Source of the DNA: an uncultured Flavobacteriia bacterium
Lineage (GTDB): Bacteria > Bacteroidota > Bacteroidia > Flavobacteriales_D > Crocinitomicaceae
NCBI GenBank assembly: GCA_903928365.1
Contig: CAIYQV010000015.1
Coordinates: forward strand, 1 to 13,534
DNA: 13,534 nt
Direction of reading: 5' to 3'
Shown here: piece by piece, positions 7,234-13,534 of the stretch
Position numbering within the stretch: position 1 is the stretch's first letter
Layout: each line of letters opens with the position of its first letter
Notes under the pieces: model-generated
What the model saw: the letters and a program-made list of their open reading frames with translations, nothing else
Databases searched by the model: none
What the model was told of the DNA's origin: nothing
Position numbers and translations under genes: made by a program

Positions 7234-7251
7234 AATTGACAATTGTCAATT
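7234..7251. repeat. 18-bp perfect palindrome in the pdhA-pdhC gap
   Basis: AATTGACAA followed directly by its reverse complement TTGTCAATT, centred between 7242 and 7243, in a 41-base AT-rich gap. With no loop it is a poor hairpin, so a dimeric protein-binding site or a member of a dispersed intergenic repeat is more plausible than a terminator. The function is unknown. Confidence 0.75.
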
Positions 7252-7257
7252 TATAAT

Positions 7258-8310
7258 TTAATATTCTCTGATATACGGGTAGTCTGTTTGTGTGTATACA
7301 TCTTCGTACAACTCATGTGCTTCAGGGTATGGAGAGTTTTCTGCAAAATCTACGGATTCTTCCACTTCTTTCTTCACCCATTCTGTAATCTCATCGATCT
7401 GTTTCTCAGACAACCATTTGTTCTCTTTTATTACACGAAGACAATGTTCGATCGGATCTTGCTCCATCCATTCTGAAACCTCCTCCTTAGTTCGATATTT
7501 CTGTGGGTCAGACATGGAGTGACCTTTGTATCGGTAGGTACGGATATCCAACAAAGTTGGTCCGTCTCCTCTTCTACCTCTTGCGGCAGCCTCTTCGATT
7601 GCTTCATGAACAGCTTCAGGACGCATTCCGTCCACAATTTTAGAAGGCATTTCGTACGACAAACCTATTTTCGAAAGATCCGTTACGTTGGTCGTACGGG
7701 TAACTGAGGTTCCCATCGCGTAGTTGTTATTCTCAATAATGAACACTACCGGCAACTTCCACATCATCGCCATGTTGAACGTTTCATGAAGTGCTCCCTG
7801 ACGCACGGCTCCATCTCCCATGGAAACAAATGCCACATTGTCCGTTCCGTTGTATTTCTCAGCAAAAGCCACCCCTGCTCCCATGGCAATCTGTGCTCCA
7901 ACGATTCCGTGTCCACCCATAAAATTCTTCTCCTTATCAAAGAAGTGCATGGAACCACCTTTACCTTTGGAGCATCCGGTAGCACGGCCGTACAATTCTG
8001 CCATCAATACGCGTGGATCGGTACCCAAAGCGATCGGATGAGCATGATCTCGGTATGCCGTCATGTGTTTATCACCCGCCTGACAAGCGCTGGCAGTTCC
8101 TGCAACAATGGCTTCCTGGCCAATGTACAAGTGACAAAATCCACCAAATTTCTGCTGAATGTATAACTGCCCCGTCTTTTCTTCGAAACGGCGGATCAAT
8201 AGCATGTCTTTGTACCACTTAATGTAAGTGTCTTTGGAAAATTTGGTTTTGCCTGCTGCAGCGGCTTTCTTGGTAGTTTTTGTTGGTTGCTTTGCAGATT
8301 TCACAGCCAT
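7258..8310 (-). CDS. pdhA: Pyruvate dehydrogenase E1 component, alpha subunit
   Basis: This 350-residue E1-alpha, with E1-beta, decarboxylates pyruvate using thiamine diphosphate and acetylates the lipoyl group of E2. The thiamine diphosphate motif GDGAVRQG (D166)...ENNNYAMG (N194-N196) is complete. Also present are KGKGGSMHFFD, GGHGIVGAQIAMGAGVA and the mobile loop RYKGHSMSDPQKYRTKEE. The E1 fold starts near residue 24 (FSKDTYIKWYKDMLLIRRFEE). Before it lies a Lys/Ala/Thr-rich tail of about 23 residues that ordinary homologues lack or have much shorter. The gene heads a pdhA-pdhC unit; pdhB is absent here and must be elsewhere, as is usual in Bacteroidota. A TATATTTG box 26 bases upstream is the likely promoter, though read-through from the cdd unit is possible. 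Confidence 0.96.
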   Translation of the reverse strand: MAVKSAKQPTKTTKKAAAAGKTKFSKDTYIKWYKDMLLIRRFEEKTGQLYIQQKFGGFCHLYIGQEAIVAGTASACQAGDKHMTAYRDHAHPIALGTDPRVLMAELYGRATGCSKGKGGSMHFFDKEKNFMGGHGIVGAQIAMGAGVAFAEKYNGTDNVAFVSMGDGAVRQGALHETFNMAMMWKLPVVFIIENNNYAMGTSVTRTTNVTDLSKIGLSYEMPSKIVDGMRPEAVHEAIEEAAARGRRGDGPTLLDIRTYRYKGHSMSDPQKYRTKEEVSEWMEQDPIEHCLRVIKENKWLSEKQIDEITEWVKKEVEESVDFAENSPYPEAHELYEDVYTQTDYPYIREY

Positions 8311-8336
8311 AGGACCCGTGTTTAAAATTCAGTGGA

Positions 8337-8344
8337 CAAATATA
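8337..8344 (-). promoter_or_regulatory. Bacteroidota -7 promoter box for pdhA-pdhC
   Basis: TATATTTG on the minus strand fits TAnnTTTG, 26 bases before the pdhA ATG and inside the 86-base gap after the upstream lipoprotein gene. No clear TTG is seen at 17-23 bases further upstream. Confidence 0.5.
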
Positions 8345-8372
8345 GGAAATATTGATGCTTACTACCCTATTG

Positions 8373-8393
8373 ACATTTGGCTTTTCAAAATGT
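8373..8393 (-). terminator. Weak hairpin after the lipoprotein gene
   Basis: Read on minus, ACATTTTG, a short AAAAGC loop and CAAATGT pair over 7 positions with one bulged T, 3 bases after the lipoprotein stop. It is AT-rich and has no U-run, so it would be at best a leaky terminator ahead of the pdhA promoter. Confidence 0.25.
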
Positions 8394-8396
8394 TTA

Positions 8397-9203
8397 TCAA
8401 GGTTTCCTTGTTAAAAGTCCCCTTAGATCTTTTAAAGGAATTCCGAATTCGAAAGAACCCATGGCATAACAAGCAATTTCGTATTGGTTGTAGAAGAAAA
8501 ACAGACTGTCGTTTTGGAAAAAGAAATTTTCGTTGCAGCTGAATTCAGCATCAAACCCTTGATCCATGAGCGTTCCTTCCATAGGAATCTCATTTTGTTT
8601 TCGGAAATACTTTTCAGATAAGCGATCGAGTTTGGATTTACTCGAGATAAAATCCTTGAGCCCTAACCTCTTTCCTGATGCTTTATCTACCTGAAAATAC
8701 GATACCGTGGTGGAACCATGTGCTCCTCCTAGGAATACATATTGTTGTAAATATAATTGTGCACGATCATCTGATTCGGTTATAGCTACCGTCCCATCCA
8801 AACCAAAGGGCATAGGATATTCCGTATCTGCATTCATTTCGCGCTGATCTTTGTCCATATTTTTAAAGACACGTTCAAAAAAGGACAAATCCAGCTTTGC
8901 TGTTTTCATGTTGGCATCAAAGAATTCAGATACCATTTCATTGATCGCTTTCTGATAAGGCATTAGCTCACAGGTTTCGCATTTGTAATAGGCATAATCA
9001 ATCGTCCAGTCGAAAATATTCTCTTTATCAAAGCTATTCTTGAAAGCAGCATGACCCTTTTCGATCGTGGCCGTTTCAGGTTCCACTTCGGTAGAATCTG
9101 CTATGCTCGTGGTTGAAGCGCTTTTTTCTTTTTGAGAAGGATTTCCAGCACAGGCGGACAAGCATAAAACAAGTATTGTTAAATTATATGTCAGTTTCTT
9201 CAT
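8397..9203 (-). CDS. DUF3298 (RsiV/PdaC C-terminal-like) lipoprotein
   Basis: This 268-residue protein starts with a lipoprotein signal peptide (MKKLTYNLTILVLCLSAC; lipobox LSAC, lipidated C18), so it is membrane-anchored outside the cytoplasm. A low-complexity Ser/Thr/Glu linker follows (residues ~19-50). The folded part resembles DUF4163/DUF3298 proteins: YVFLGGAHGSTTVSYFQVDKASGKRL, then LKDFISSKSKLDRL, and a C-terminal FFFQNDSLFFFYNQYEIACY...FGIPLKDLRGLL. Related domains occur in the extracellular part of the anti-sigma factor RsiV, which binds lysozyme, and beside the deacetylase PdaC. No sigma factor or catalytic domain is present here, so the role is unknown. Its start overlaps the stop of the glycosyltransferase-like gene (ATGA), and the linker holds a D-S-T triplet (36-38) matching the Bacteroides O-glycosylation sequon. 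Confidence 0.88.
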   Translation of the reverse strand: MKKLTYNLTILVLCLSACAGNPSQKEKSASTTSIADSTEVEPETATIEKGHAAFKNSFDKENIFDWTIDYAYYKCETCELMPYQKAINEMVSEFFDANMKTAKLDLSFFERVFKNMDKDQREMNADTEYPMPFGLDGTVAITESDDRAQLYLQQYVFLGGAHGSTTVSYFQVDKASGKRLGLKDFISSKSKLDRLSEKYFRKQNEIPMEGTLMDQGFDAEFSCNENFFFQNDSLFFFYNQYEIACYAMGSFEFGIPLKDLRGLLTRKP

Positions 9204-11206
9204 AGAATCGTTTTTAGTTTTCGATACAATTCAAGCGTGTGTATTTCATTTGGATTGACCTTCAAAATTTCTTCATAGATGGCAAGCGCCTCTTTTTTCT
9301 TCCCCTGGATTTCAAGCAACATGCCTTTATTGGATCGTGCTGAAAGATCATTCGGATGCTGGTCCACATAGGCGCTCACAAGCTTTAAACTGAGATCAAA
9401 GCGCTGCTTTTTGAAATAATACTCTGCCAATTCCAGCTGATAAGTTGCTTTTTCAGGAAAAGTTTGACCAAGTTTAACTGCATACTCTACCGCAATGGAG
9501 TCATCTCCGGTTTCTTTCGAATAAATGCAGATGCGTAAAAAATCATCCTGTTCTTTTTCCTTCTTTAACAAAGCCTTTTGTGCGATTTCTTTTTTCCACT
9601 TTTGGTTATTCAGTGAATCAATCTTAACCAATTGCTCAAGAACGAAATAGGTATTCTGAAATAAATTGGGCTTCTGATAACCCAACGAATCAATTGCCTT
9701 ACGAAGTTGGATTAAGCCATTCTCAAAATAAAGCCGTTGTTCTTTTTGATCACGACCGATCTTTCCAAGTTCTGAATACACAAATCCACTGTTCTCATAG
9801 ATCAGTGAATAGTTCGGATACAGTTTCTCAGCTATCTCATAGGTAGAAATAGCTTTCATGAACCAGCCTTTTCGTTCCTCCATAGTTGATGCTTTCTCCC
9901 CTTGCTGCAAATACTCTGTGCCGAGATTGAACTGAACCTTTACACTATTGGGACATATCTCCCGACCTGATTCATAGATGGCTAAATTGTTCTTCCAATC
10001 CTTGTTGCGCGTAAACGTACGAATCGTAAATAAACAGCAGATAAGAACCATGATCACAGGAGCTATCTTACTCCAAAATGAAAAAGTGATCTTTTCTGAA
10101 AGAGCTACCAGAATAATAATGATACCAAGCAAAGGAATGAACATAAACCGTTCTCCCAGGGGACAATTGATCAGAAAAAAGAAGTTGGAGGTCAGAGCAA
10201 ATGTGCTTAAGAAAATAATACCCCCCAATCCCACTAAAGATCTTCTCCAAACTCCCCAAACAGTTAGACCAATCAATCCAAGAGCAACCACCAAACCAAC
10301 TATAGCGGATGGTGATGAAAAATGAACCAATGGCAACTGCGGAACCGAATAATCCCAACTTAATTGAATAGGAAAGAAAAGAAGTTGCATGTATTTCCAG
10401 AAAATGGAAAAATTAGTCGCCAGCAATTCCGAATTGGATTGTGCCAATGCAAGTGAATTCGCTACCGGATCGATCGGGTCGGAAATGAGTACATCCGAGA
10501 GAACAGCTGTACGTATAATGAAATACATCACGAAAGGCGAAACCATGGGCAGGCTATCTGTGATCACCTGTCTCAAGGTGCGTTTTTCACAAATAAAGCT
10601 TAACGCAGGAAATAGAATAATCCCCAAAACGGCTGTTTCCTTAGACAACATCGCTAGTAAAAAGGTGCCAAGAGAGATTCCGATGTTCTTTTGTTCTTTG
10701 TTTTTTAACCAACGCTGAAAATAGAGCAATGAAGTAAACAAAAGCAACGCTCCCAGTAATTCGTCACGACTTTTGACATTGGCAACCACTTCTGTATGAA
10801 TCGGGTGCACTGCAAAGAGCAAACACGACACCACCGCCATCTGTTTCCCCTTTTCACCAAAGATTCCAATCAACCATTGGAAAAGCACCACCAAAAGCAA
10901 TCCGTAAAGCAGTACCTGAACAAGATGCGAGCCCCCCGGAGAGGCATCAAACAAACTTTTTTCGATCGCAAAAGTGGTCAGCGTCAATGGGCGGTAGGAT
11001 TCATCTTCTCGACCATCGTAGCCGTACAAATAACTGTGTGAAAAAATCTCCGAAACAGCTCCTACCCCTTTTTGTGTAAGTGAATTTTTGGTAATGGCGA
11101 TCTGGTCATCGATCACGTAATCATGTCCCAGTGTATTTGCGTATAGCAGCAGTCCAAGCAAAAGCCAGAACCACCATTTATCAGCCAAGGACACTATCTG
11201 TTTCAT
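9200..11206 (-). CDS. TMTC/GT-C-like polytopic membrane glycosyltransferase with C-terminal TPRs
   Basis: This 668-residue protein combines a polytopic membrane part (residues ~10-400, roughly ten hydrophobic segments starting WWFWLLLGLLLYANTLGHDY) with a soluble C-terminal TPR region (~415-668, ending SARSNKGMLLEIQGKKKEALAIYEEILKVNP in two consecutive blocks). The first outer loop carries the acidic pair D33-D34 (VIDDQIAI), as expected for metal-dependent GT-C enzymes using lipid-phosphate sugars. SYRPLTLTTF (70-79) and HPIHTEVVANVKSRDELLGA (from 134) match the TMTC/DUF1736 pattern; eukaryotic TMTCs are protein O-mannosyltransferases with lumenal TPRs. By analogy this enzyme would glycosylate proteins in the periplasm, but neither donor nor acceptor can be read from the sequence. 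It overlaps cdd upstream and the lipoprotein gene downstream (ATGA both times), so the three are coupled. Confidence 0.85.
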   Translation of the reverse strand: MKQIVSLADKWWFWLLLGLLLYANTLGHDYVIDDQIAITKNSLTQKGVGAVSEIFSHSYLYGYDGREDESYRPLTLTTFAIEKSLFDASPGGSHLVQVLLYGLLLVVLFQWLIGIFGEKGKQMAVVSCLLFAVHPIHTEVVANVKSRDELLGALLLFTSLLYFQRWLKNKEQKNIGISLGTFLLAMLSKETAVLGIILFPALSFICEKRTLRQVITDSLPMVSPFVMYFIIRTAVLSDVLISDPIDPVANSLALAQSNSELLATNFSIFWKYMQLLFFPIQLSWDYSVPQLPLVHFSSPSAIVGLVVALGLIGLTVWGVWRRSLVGLGGIIFLSTFALTSNFFFLINCPLGERFMFIPLLGIIIILVALSEKITFSFWSKIAPVIMVLICCLFTIRTFTRNKDWKNNLAIYESGREICPNSVKVQFNLGTEYLQQGEKASTMEERKGWFMKAISTYEIAEKLYPNYSLIYENSGFVYSELGKIGRDQKEQRLYFENGLIQLRKAIDSLGYQKPNLFQNTYFVLEQLVKIDSLNNQKWKKEIAQKALLKKEKEQDDFLRICIYSKETGDDSIAVEYAVKLGQTFPEKATYQLELAEYYFKKQRFDLSLKLVSAYVDQHPNDLSARSNKGMLLEIQGKKKEALAIYEEILKVNPNEIHTLELYRKLKTIL

Positions 11207-11673
11207 GATCCGAAAGCCATTGGAAGTAAATCCTCCGCGGAATGAAAGATGAGTACTTCTCCTTTTTGTCCGACAAGAACAATGCGATACGGACTTGTTT
11301 GCCTGCGCTGAGTCTCCAGCATCACCTGACGACAGGCCCCGCAGGGAGAAACAATCTCATTTGGTTTTAACAAGTCGCCTTCTGCAACAATCACAATAGA
11401 AACCACCTCTGCATCAGAATGATTCGCACCTGCATGGAACAAAGCCACGCGTTCGGCACACAATCCTGATGGATAAGCCATGTTTTCCTGATTATTACCT
11501 TGAACAACCGTACCATTTGAAAGCAATAAAGCCGCACCCACTTTGAACTTCGAATAAGGGGCATATGCTTTATTCATAGCCTGTTGCGCGTTCATAACCA
11601 ATTGCTGCTCCACATTGGTAAGTCCTTCATAATTCGGATGTCGCTCGTATTTTATTTCGTGGATGTAGTTCAT
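11203..11673 (-). CDS. cdd: Cytidine deaminase
   Basis: This 156-residue enzyme deaminates cytidine and deoxycytidine to the uracil nucleosides in pyrimidine salvage. The zinc site of the small tetrameric class is complete: GLCAERVAL gives C72 and the catalytic E74, and PCGACRQ gives C111 and C114. The substrate segment AYAPYSKFKVGAALL (36-50) and the NQENMAYPSG turn are also present. The N-terminus is about 20-25 residues longer than the minimal enzyme (residues 1-25, YERHPNYEGLTNVEQQL), a form I associate with Bacteroidota Cdd. It is the first gene of a tightly overlapped unit with the glycosyltransferase-like and lipoprotein genes and has the best-defined promoter in the window. In Flavobacterium, cdd next to pdhA is a familiar order (from memory). 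Confidence 0.95.
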   Translation of the reverse strand: MNYIHEIKYERHPNYEGLTNVEQQLVMNAQQAMNKAYAPYSKFKVGAALLLSNGTVVQGNNQENMAYPSGLCAERVALFHAGANHSDAEVVSIVIVAEGDLLKPNEIVSPCGACRQVMLETQRRQTSPYRIVLVGQKGEVLIFHSAEDLLPMAFGS

Positions 11674-11691
11674 TGAGAATGTTAATTAGCC

Positions 11692-11721
11692 CAAATTTAA
11701 TAGATGTAGAATGAAATCAAA
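11692..11721 (-). promoter_or_regulatory. Complete Bacteroidota promoter for the cdd unit
   Basis: On the minus strand TTTG (11718-11721) is followed by an 18-base spacer and TAAATTTG (11692-11699), matching both the -33 TTG/TTTG and -7 TAnnTTTG elements. The box is 18 bases before the cdd ATG, so a short leader of about 12-15 bases is expected. Confidence 0.75.
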
Positions 11722-11799
11722 GATATCGGTTTGACTTAACAAAGTAACTTTTCTGATATTACTGTTCTACAAACTATATTTCAATCACTTCTTTCTGTT

Positions 11800-11807
11800 T
11801 ACCTTTG
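11800..11807 (+). promoter_or_regulatory. Bacteroidota -7 promoter box for mtaB
   Basis: TACCTTTG fits TAnnTTTG and ends 7 bases before the ATG at 11815, implying a leaderless or near-leaderless mRNA. There is no clear TTG 17-23 bases upstream. It lies back-to-back with the cdd promoter in a 141-base divergent gap that holds no other feature. Confidence 0.55.
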
Positions 11808-11814
11808 CAGCCGC

Positions 11815-13119
11815 ATGCAGCAGTACCGTAAAGTCGCATATTACACCCTGGGGTGCAAGCTCAACTTCTCTGAAACATCAACAATTTCAAGGTTGTTTGA
11901 CGATGCCGGATACGCCAAGGTGGACTTTGAAGACAGACCGGACATTTACATCATCAATACGTGTTCGGTAACTGAAAATGCGGACAAAAAATGTAAGCAG
12001 CTGGTAAAGCGCGCCATGAGTATCAATCCGGAAGCTTTTGTCGTGGTAATCGGCTGTTATGCGCAATTGAAACCCGAAGAGATTGCTGCCATTCCCGGTG
12101 TGGACATGGTACTTGGCGCGAACGAGAAATTTAATCTCGTTGAACACATCGAACAGATTGAATTAAAAGAAGATAAGGCCCGCATTTTTAATGATCACAT
12201 TAAGAAAACAACGGACTTTGTCCCTGCTTTTTCTTTTGGTGACCGCACCCGATCTTTTCTGAAGGTGCAAGATGGTTGCGATTACTTCTGTACCTTCTGT
12301 ACCATTCCGTTAGCTCGTGGAAAAAGCAGAAACGCCAGCATCGAAGACACTGTCAACGAAGCATGTAAAATCGCAGAAACGGACATAAAGGAAGTGGTGC
12401 TAACAGGTGTAAACATTGGCGATTTTGGTCAGGAAGGCAGCGAGAATTTCTATGGGTTGATCCAGGAACTCGACAAGATAGAAGGCATCGACCGCTATCG
12501 CATCTCCTCTATCGAACCAAATTTATTGAGCAACGAGATCATAGATTTCTGCTTGAGCGACTCCAAACGCTTTGTACCTCATTTTCATATTCCGCTGCAA
12601 TCCGGCAACGACCGCCTTTTAAAAGCAATGCGCCGCAAGTATGAACGTTCTCTGTATGCTGAACGCGTGGCACAGATCAAATCTATTCGTCCTGATGCTT
12701 GTATTGGTGTGGACGTGATCGTTGGCTTTCCGGGAGAAACGGACGAGGAATTCCTGGATTCTATGAATTTTCTGAAAGACCTTGACATTTCCTATCTGCA
12801 CGTGTTTACTTACTCCGAACGGGCCAACACGACAGCTGTGAAACTAGGTGATGCTGTTCCGATGAACATCCGCAAAGAGCGCAGCAAACAATTGCATATT
12901 CTATCCGAAAAGAAGAAACGTGCCTTCTATGAATCACAATTAGGCACCACGCGATCTGTGCTATTTGAACAGGAAGAAGACGAAGGCATGATGTATGGTT
13001 TCACGGAGAACTATGTCAAAGTAAAAACACCATACGATCCTACCTTGGTCAACACCTTCTGCACCCTGAAACTTGAATCGATCGATCGGGATGGAATTGT
13101 GAAAGGATTAGCGATTTAA
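11815..13119 (+). CDS. mtaB: tRNA t6A37 C2-methylthiotransferase (radical SAM)
   Basis: This 434-residue enzyme fits MtaB, which converts t6A at position 37 of ANN-decoding tRNAs to ms2t6A. The N-terminal UPF0004 domain holds the auxiliary Fe-S cysteines C14 (TLGCKLN), C50 (INTCSVT) and C81 (IGCYAQ). The radical SAM motif CDYFCTFC gives C155, C159 and C162, followed by TIPLARGKSRN. A C-terminal TRAM domain (~375-434) binds tRNA. The GCKLN motif and the CTFCTIPLARG sequence separate it from MiaB (GCQMN) and from RimO. The start at 11815 matches the family N-terminus and lies directly behind the promoter box. It is a single-gene unit convergent with an mnmD-like gene. Confidence 0.95.
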   Translation: MQQYRKVAYYTLGCKLNFSETSTISRLFDDAGYAKVDFEDRPDIYIINTCSVTENADKKCKQLVKRAMSINPEAFVVVIGCYAQLKPEEIAAIPGVDMVLGANEKFNLVEHIEQIELKEDKARIFNDHIKKTTDFVPAFSFGDRTRSFLKVQDGCDYFCTFCTIPLARGKSRNASIEDTVNEACKIAETDIKEVVLTGVNIGDFGQEGSENFYGLIQELDKIEGIDRYRISSIEPNLLSNEIIDFCLSDSKRFVPHFHIPLQSGNDRLLKAMRRKYERSLYAERVAQIKSIRPDACIGVDVIVGFPGETDEEFLDSMNFLKDLDISYLHVFTYSERANTTAVKLGDAVPMNIRKERSKQLHILSEKKKRAFYESQLGTTRSVLFEQEEDEGMMYGFTENYVKVKTPYDPTLVNTFCTLKLESIDRDGIVKGLAI

Positions 13120-13168
13120 GTTAGTTAATTCGTGATGGGGAATTGAAACCTATTTTTTATCACTTCAA

Positions 13169-13192
13169 TTTGATAATCAATATTTTATCAAA
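13169..13192. terminator. AT-rich inverted repeat between convergent mtaB and mnmD-like genes
   Basis: TTTGATAA (13169-13176) and TTATCAAA (13185-13192) form an 8-bp perfect stem with an 8-base loop, in the 141-base AT-rich gap between two convergent stops. It is weak because only one G-C pair is present. It is the only termination candidate I see in that gap. Confidence 0.35.
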
Positions 13193-13260
13193 ATAAAACG
13201 ATTCTTGAAACCAACCGTTATTTTTCAAAAGTCTTAAGAAAAATAATTGTTGAATAAACA

Positions 13261-13534
13261 TCACCACTTCACCCCCCTCGTCATCTCCCGTTTTCCTGGA
13301 GGTCCAGGTAAAGATTCTACTTCGAATCCAAGTGAACGTAAGTCACGTTTAAGCTGACCTTTGGCGCAGTAGGTCACAAAAACACCGCCTGGCAGGAGCA
13401 AGCGATGCATTTTCTGAAGAATTTCTATTTCCCACATCTCCCCTTGCGCCCGTGGACCAAAGGCATCAAAAAAGACCACATCAAAAAGCCCCAACGGTGC
13501 TTCCCATTCCTCGATCTTCGCATGGATCTTTTGA
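13261..13534 (-). CDS. mnmD: MnmD-like tRNA (mnm5s2U34) methyltransferase, N-terminus beyond window edge
   Basis: Only the C-terminal 90 residues are in the window; the frame stays open to the right edge with no start. The visible part, FDVVFFDAFGPRAQGEMW, then LHRLLLPGG-like strand/turn (KMHRLLLPGGVFVTYCAKG), and the final GPPGKREMTRGVK, closely follows the SAM-dependent methyltransferase domain of MnmC/DUF752 proteins (LDxFxPxxxPxMW, RLxxPGGxxxTFxxxG, GxGxKREMxxG). Stand-alone versions are called MnmD; they finish mnm5s2U at the wobble position 34 of tRNA. Because the protein ends here without an FAD-dependent oxidase domain, it is the stand-alone type rather than the bifunctional MnmC. It is convergent with mtaB, another anticodon-loop modification gene. 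Confidence 0.88.
   Translation of the reverse strand, partial: QKIHAKIEEWEAPLGLFDVVFFDAFGPRAQGEMWEIEILQKMHRLLLPGGVFVTYCAKGQLKRDLRSLGFEVESLPGPPGKREMTRGVKW

Noticed and set aside
7258..8542. Several plus-strand frames of 62-126 codons opposite pdhA
   Set aside because: They lie antisense to a well-conserved gene, show no domain, signal or promoter, and match the expected shadow pattern.
10389..10718. Plus-strand frame of 109 codons opposite the glycosyltransferase-like gene
   Set aside because: It is antisense to hydrophobic membrane segments and looks like a low-information shadow without features of its own.
13120..13260. Possible small RNA or tRNA in the AT-rich 141-base gap
   Set aside because: There is no cloverleaf, CCA end, or conserved G+C-rich stem; only a weak 8-bp AT stem is visible.
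13492..13494. TTG as the start of the mnmD-like gene
   Set aside because: The frame continues upstream to the window edge with plausible coding sequence, and the methyltransferase fold needs residues before it.
1..13534. Mobile elements, CRISPR arrays, defence or phage genes
   Set aside because: No transposase or integrase motif, no regularly spaced direct repeat, and no terminal inverted repeat with target duplication was seen in the window.

Overview
The window looks like chromosomal DNA of a Bacteroidota species, most likely of the Flavobacteriales or a close relative. The sequence evidence is: Bacteroidota-type promoter boxes (TAnnTTTG) in front of most transcription units, no clear purine-rich ribosome-binding sites, several signal-peptide beta-barrel-like proteins, a TPR/SpoIIE-type phosphatase, and a pyruvate dehydrogenase E1-alpha/E2 pair next to cytidine deaminase without the E1-beta gene. 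The exact genus cannot be read from the sequence. I see no mobile element, phage gene, CRISPR array, tRNA or rRNA. Every gene appears intact except the two cut by the window ends.

Left part (1-1863): on the minus strand, tag (3-methyladenine DNA glycosylase I) overlaps by ATGA the start of a secreted beta-barrel-like protein that runs off the left edge. Divergent from tag is a FrnE-type DsbA-family oxidoreductase. Both divergent promoters lie so close to their start codons that the mRNAs should be leaderless or nearly so.

Middle-left (1921-5935): a plus-strand cluster holds a secreted protein with a TTG start, a PaaY/gamma-carbonic-anhydrase-like hexapeptide protein, a second secreted protein with a TTG start, and a cytoplasmic TPR-coiled coil-SpoIIE phosphatase. 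The first three reading frames overlap by 1-4 bases, so they are probably made together. The cluster ends at a bidirectional hairpin terminator.

Middle-right (5957-11699): the minus strand carries two consecutive units. The first is cdd, a GT-C/TMTC-like membrane glycosyltransferase with C-terminal TPRs, and a DUF3298-type lipoprotein, all joined by ATGA overlaps behind a good Bacteroidota promoter. The second is pdhA-pdhC (E1-alpha and E2 of pyruvate dehydrogenase), with its own promoter box and an 18-bp perfect palindrome between the two genes.

Right part (11800-13534): mtaB (tRNA t6A37 methylthiotransferase) on plus, again almost leaderless, converges on a partial mnmD-like tRNA wobble-uridine methyltransferase on minus. 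Both act on the tRNA anticodon loop.

Most of the window is core housekeeping. The parts least explained by known biology are the barrel-PaaY-barrel-phosphatase cluster, the putative glycosyltransferase plus lipoprotein pair lodged between cdd and pdhA, and the recurrent leaderless architecture.
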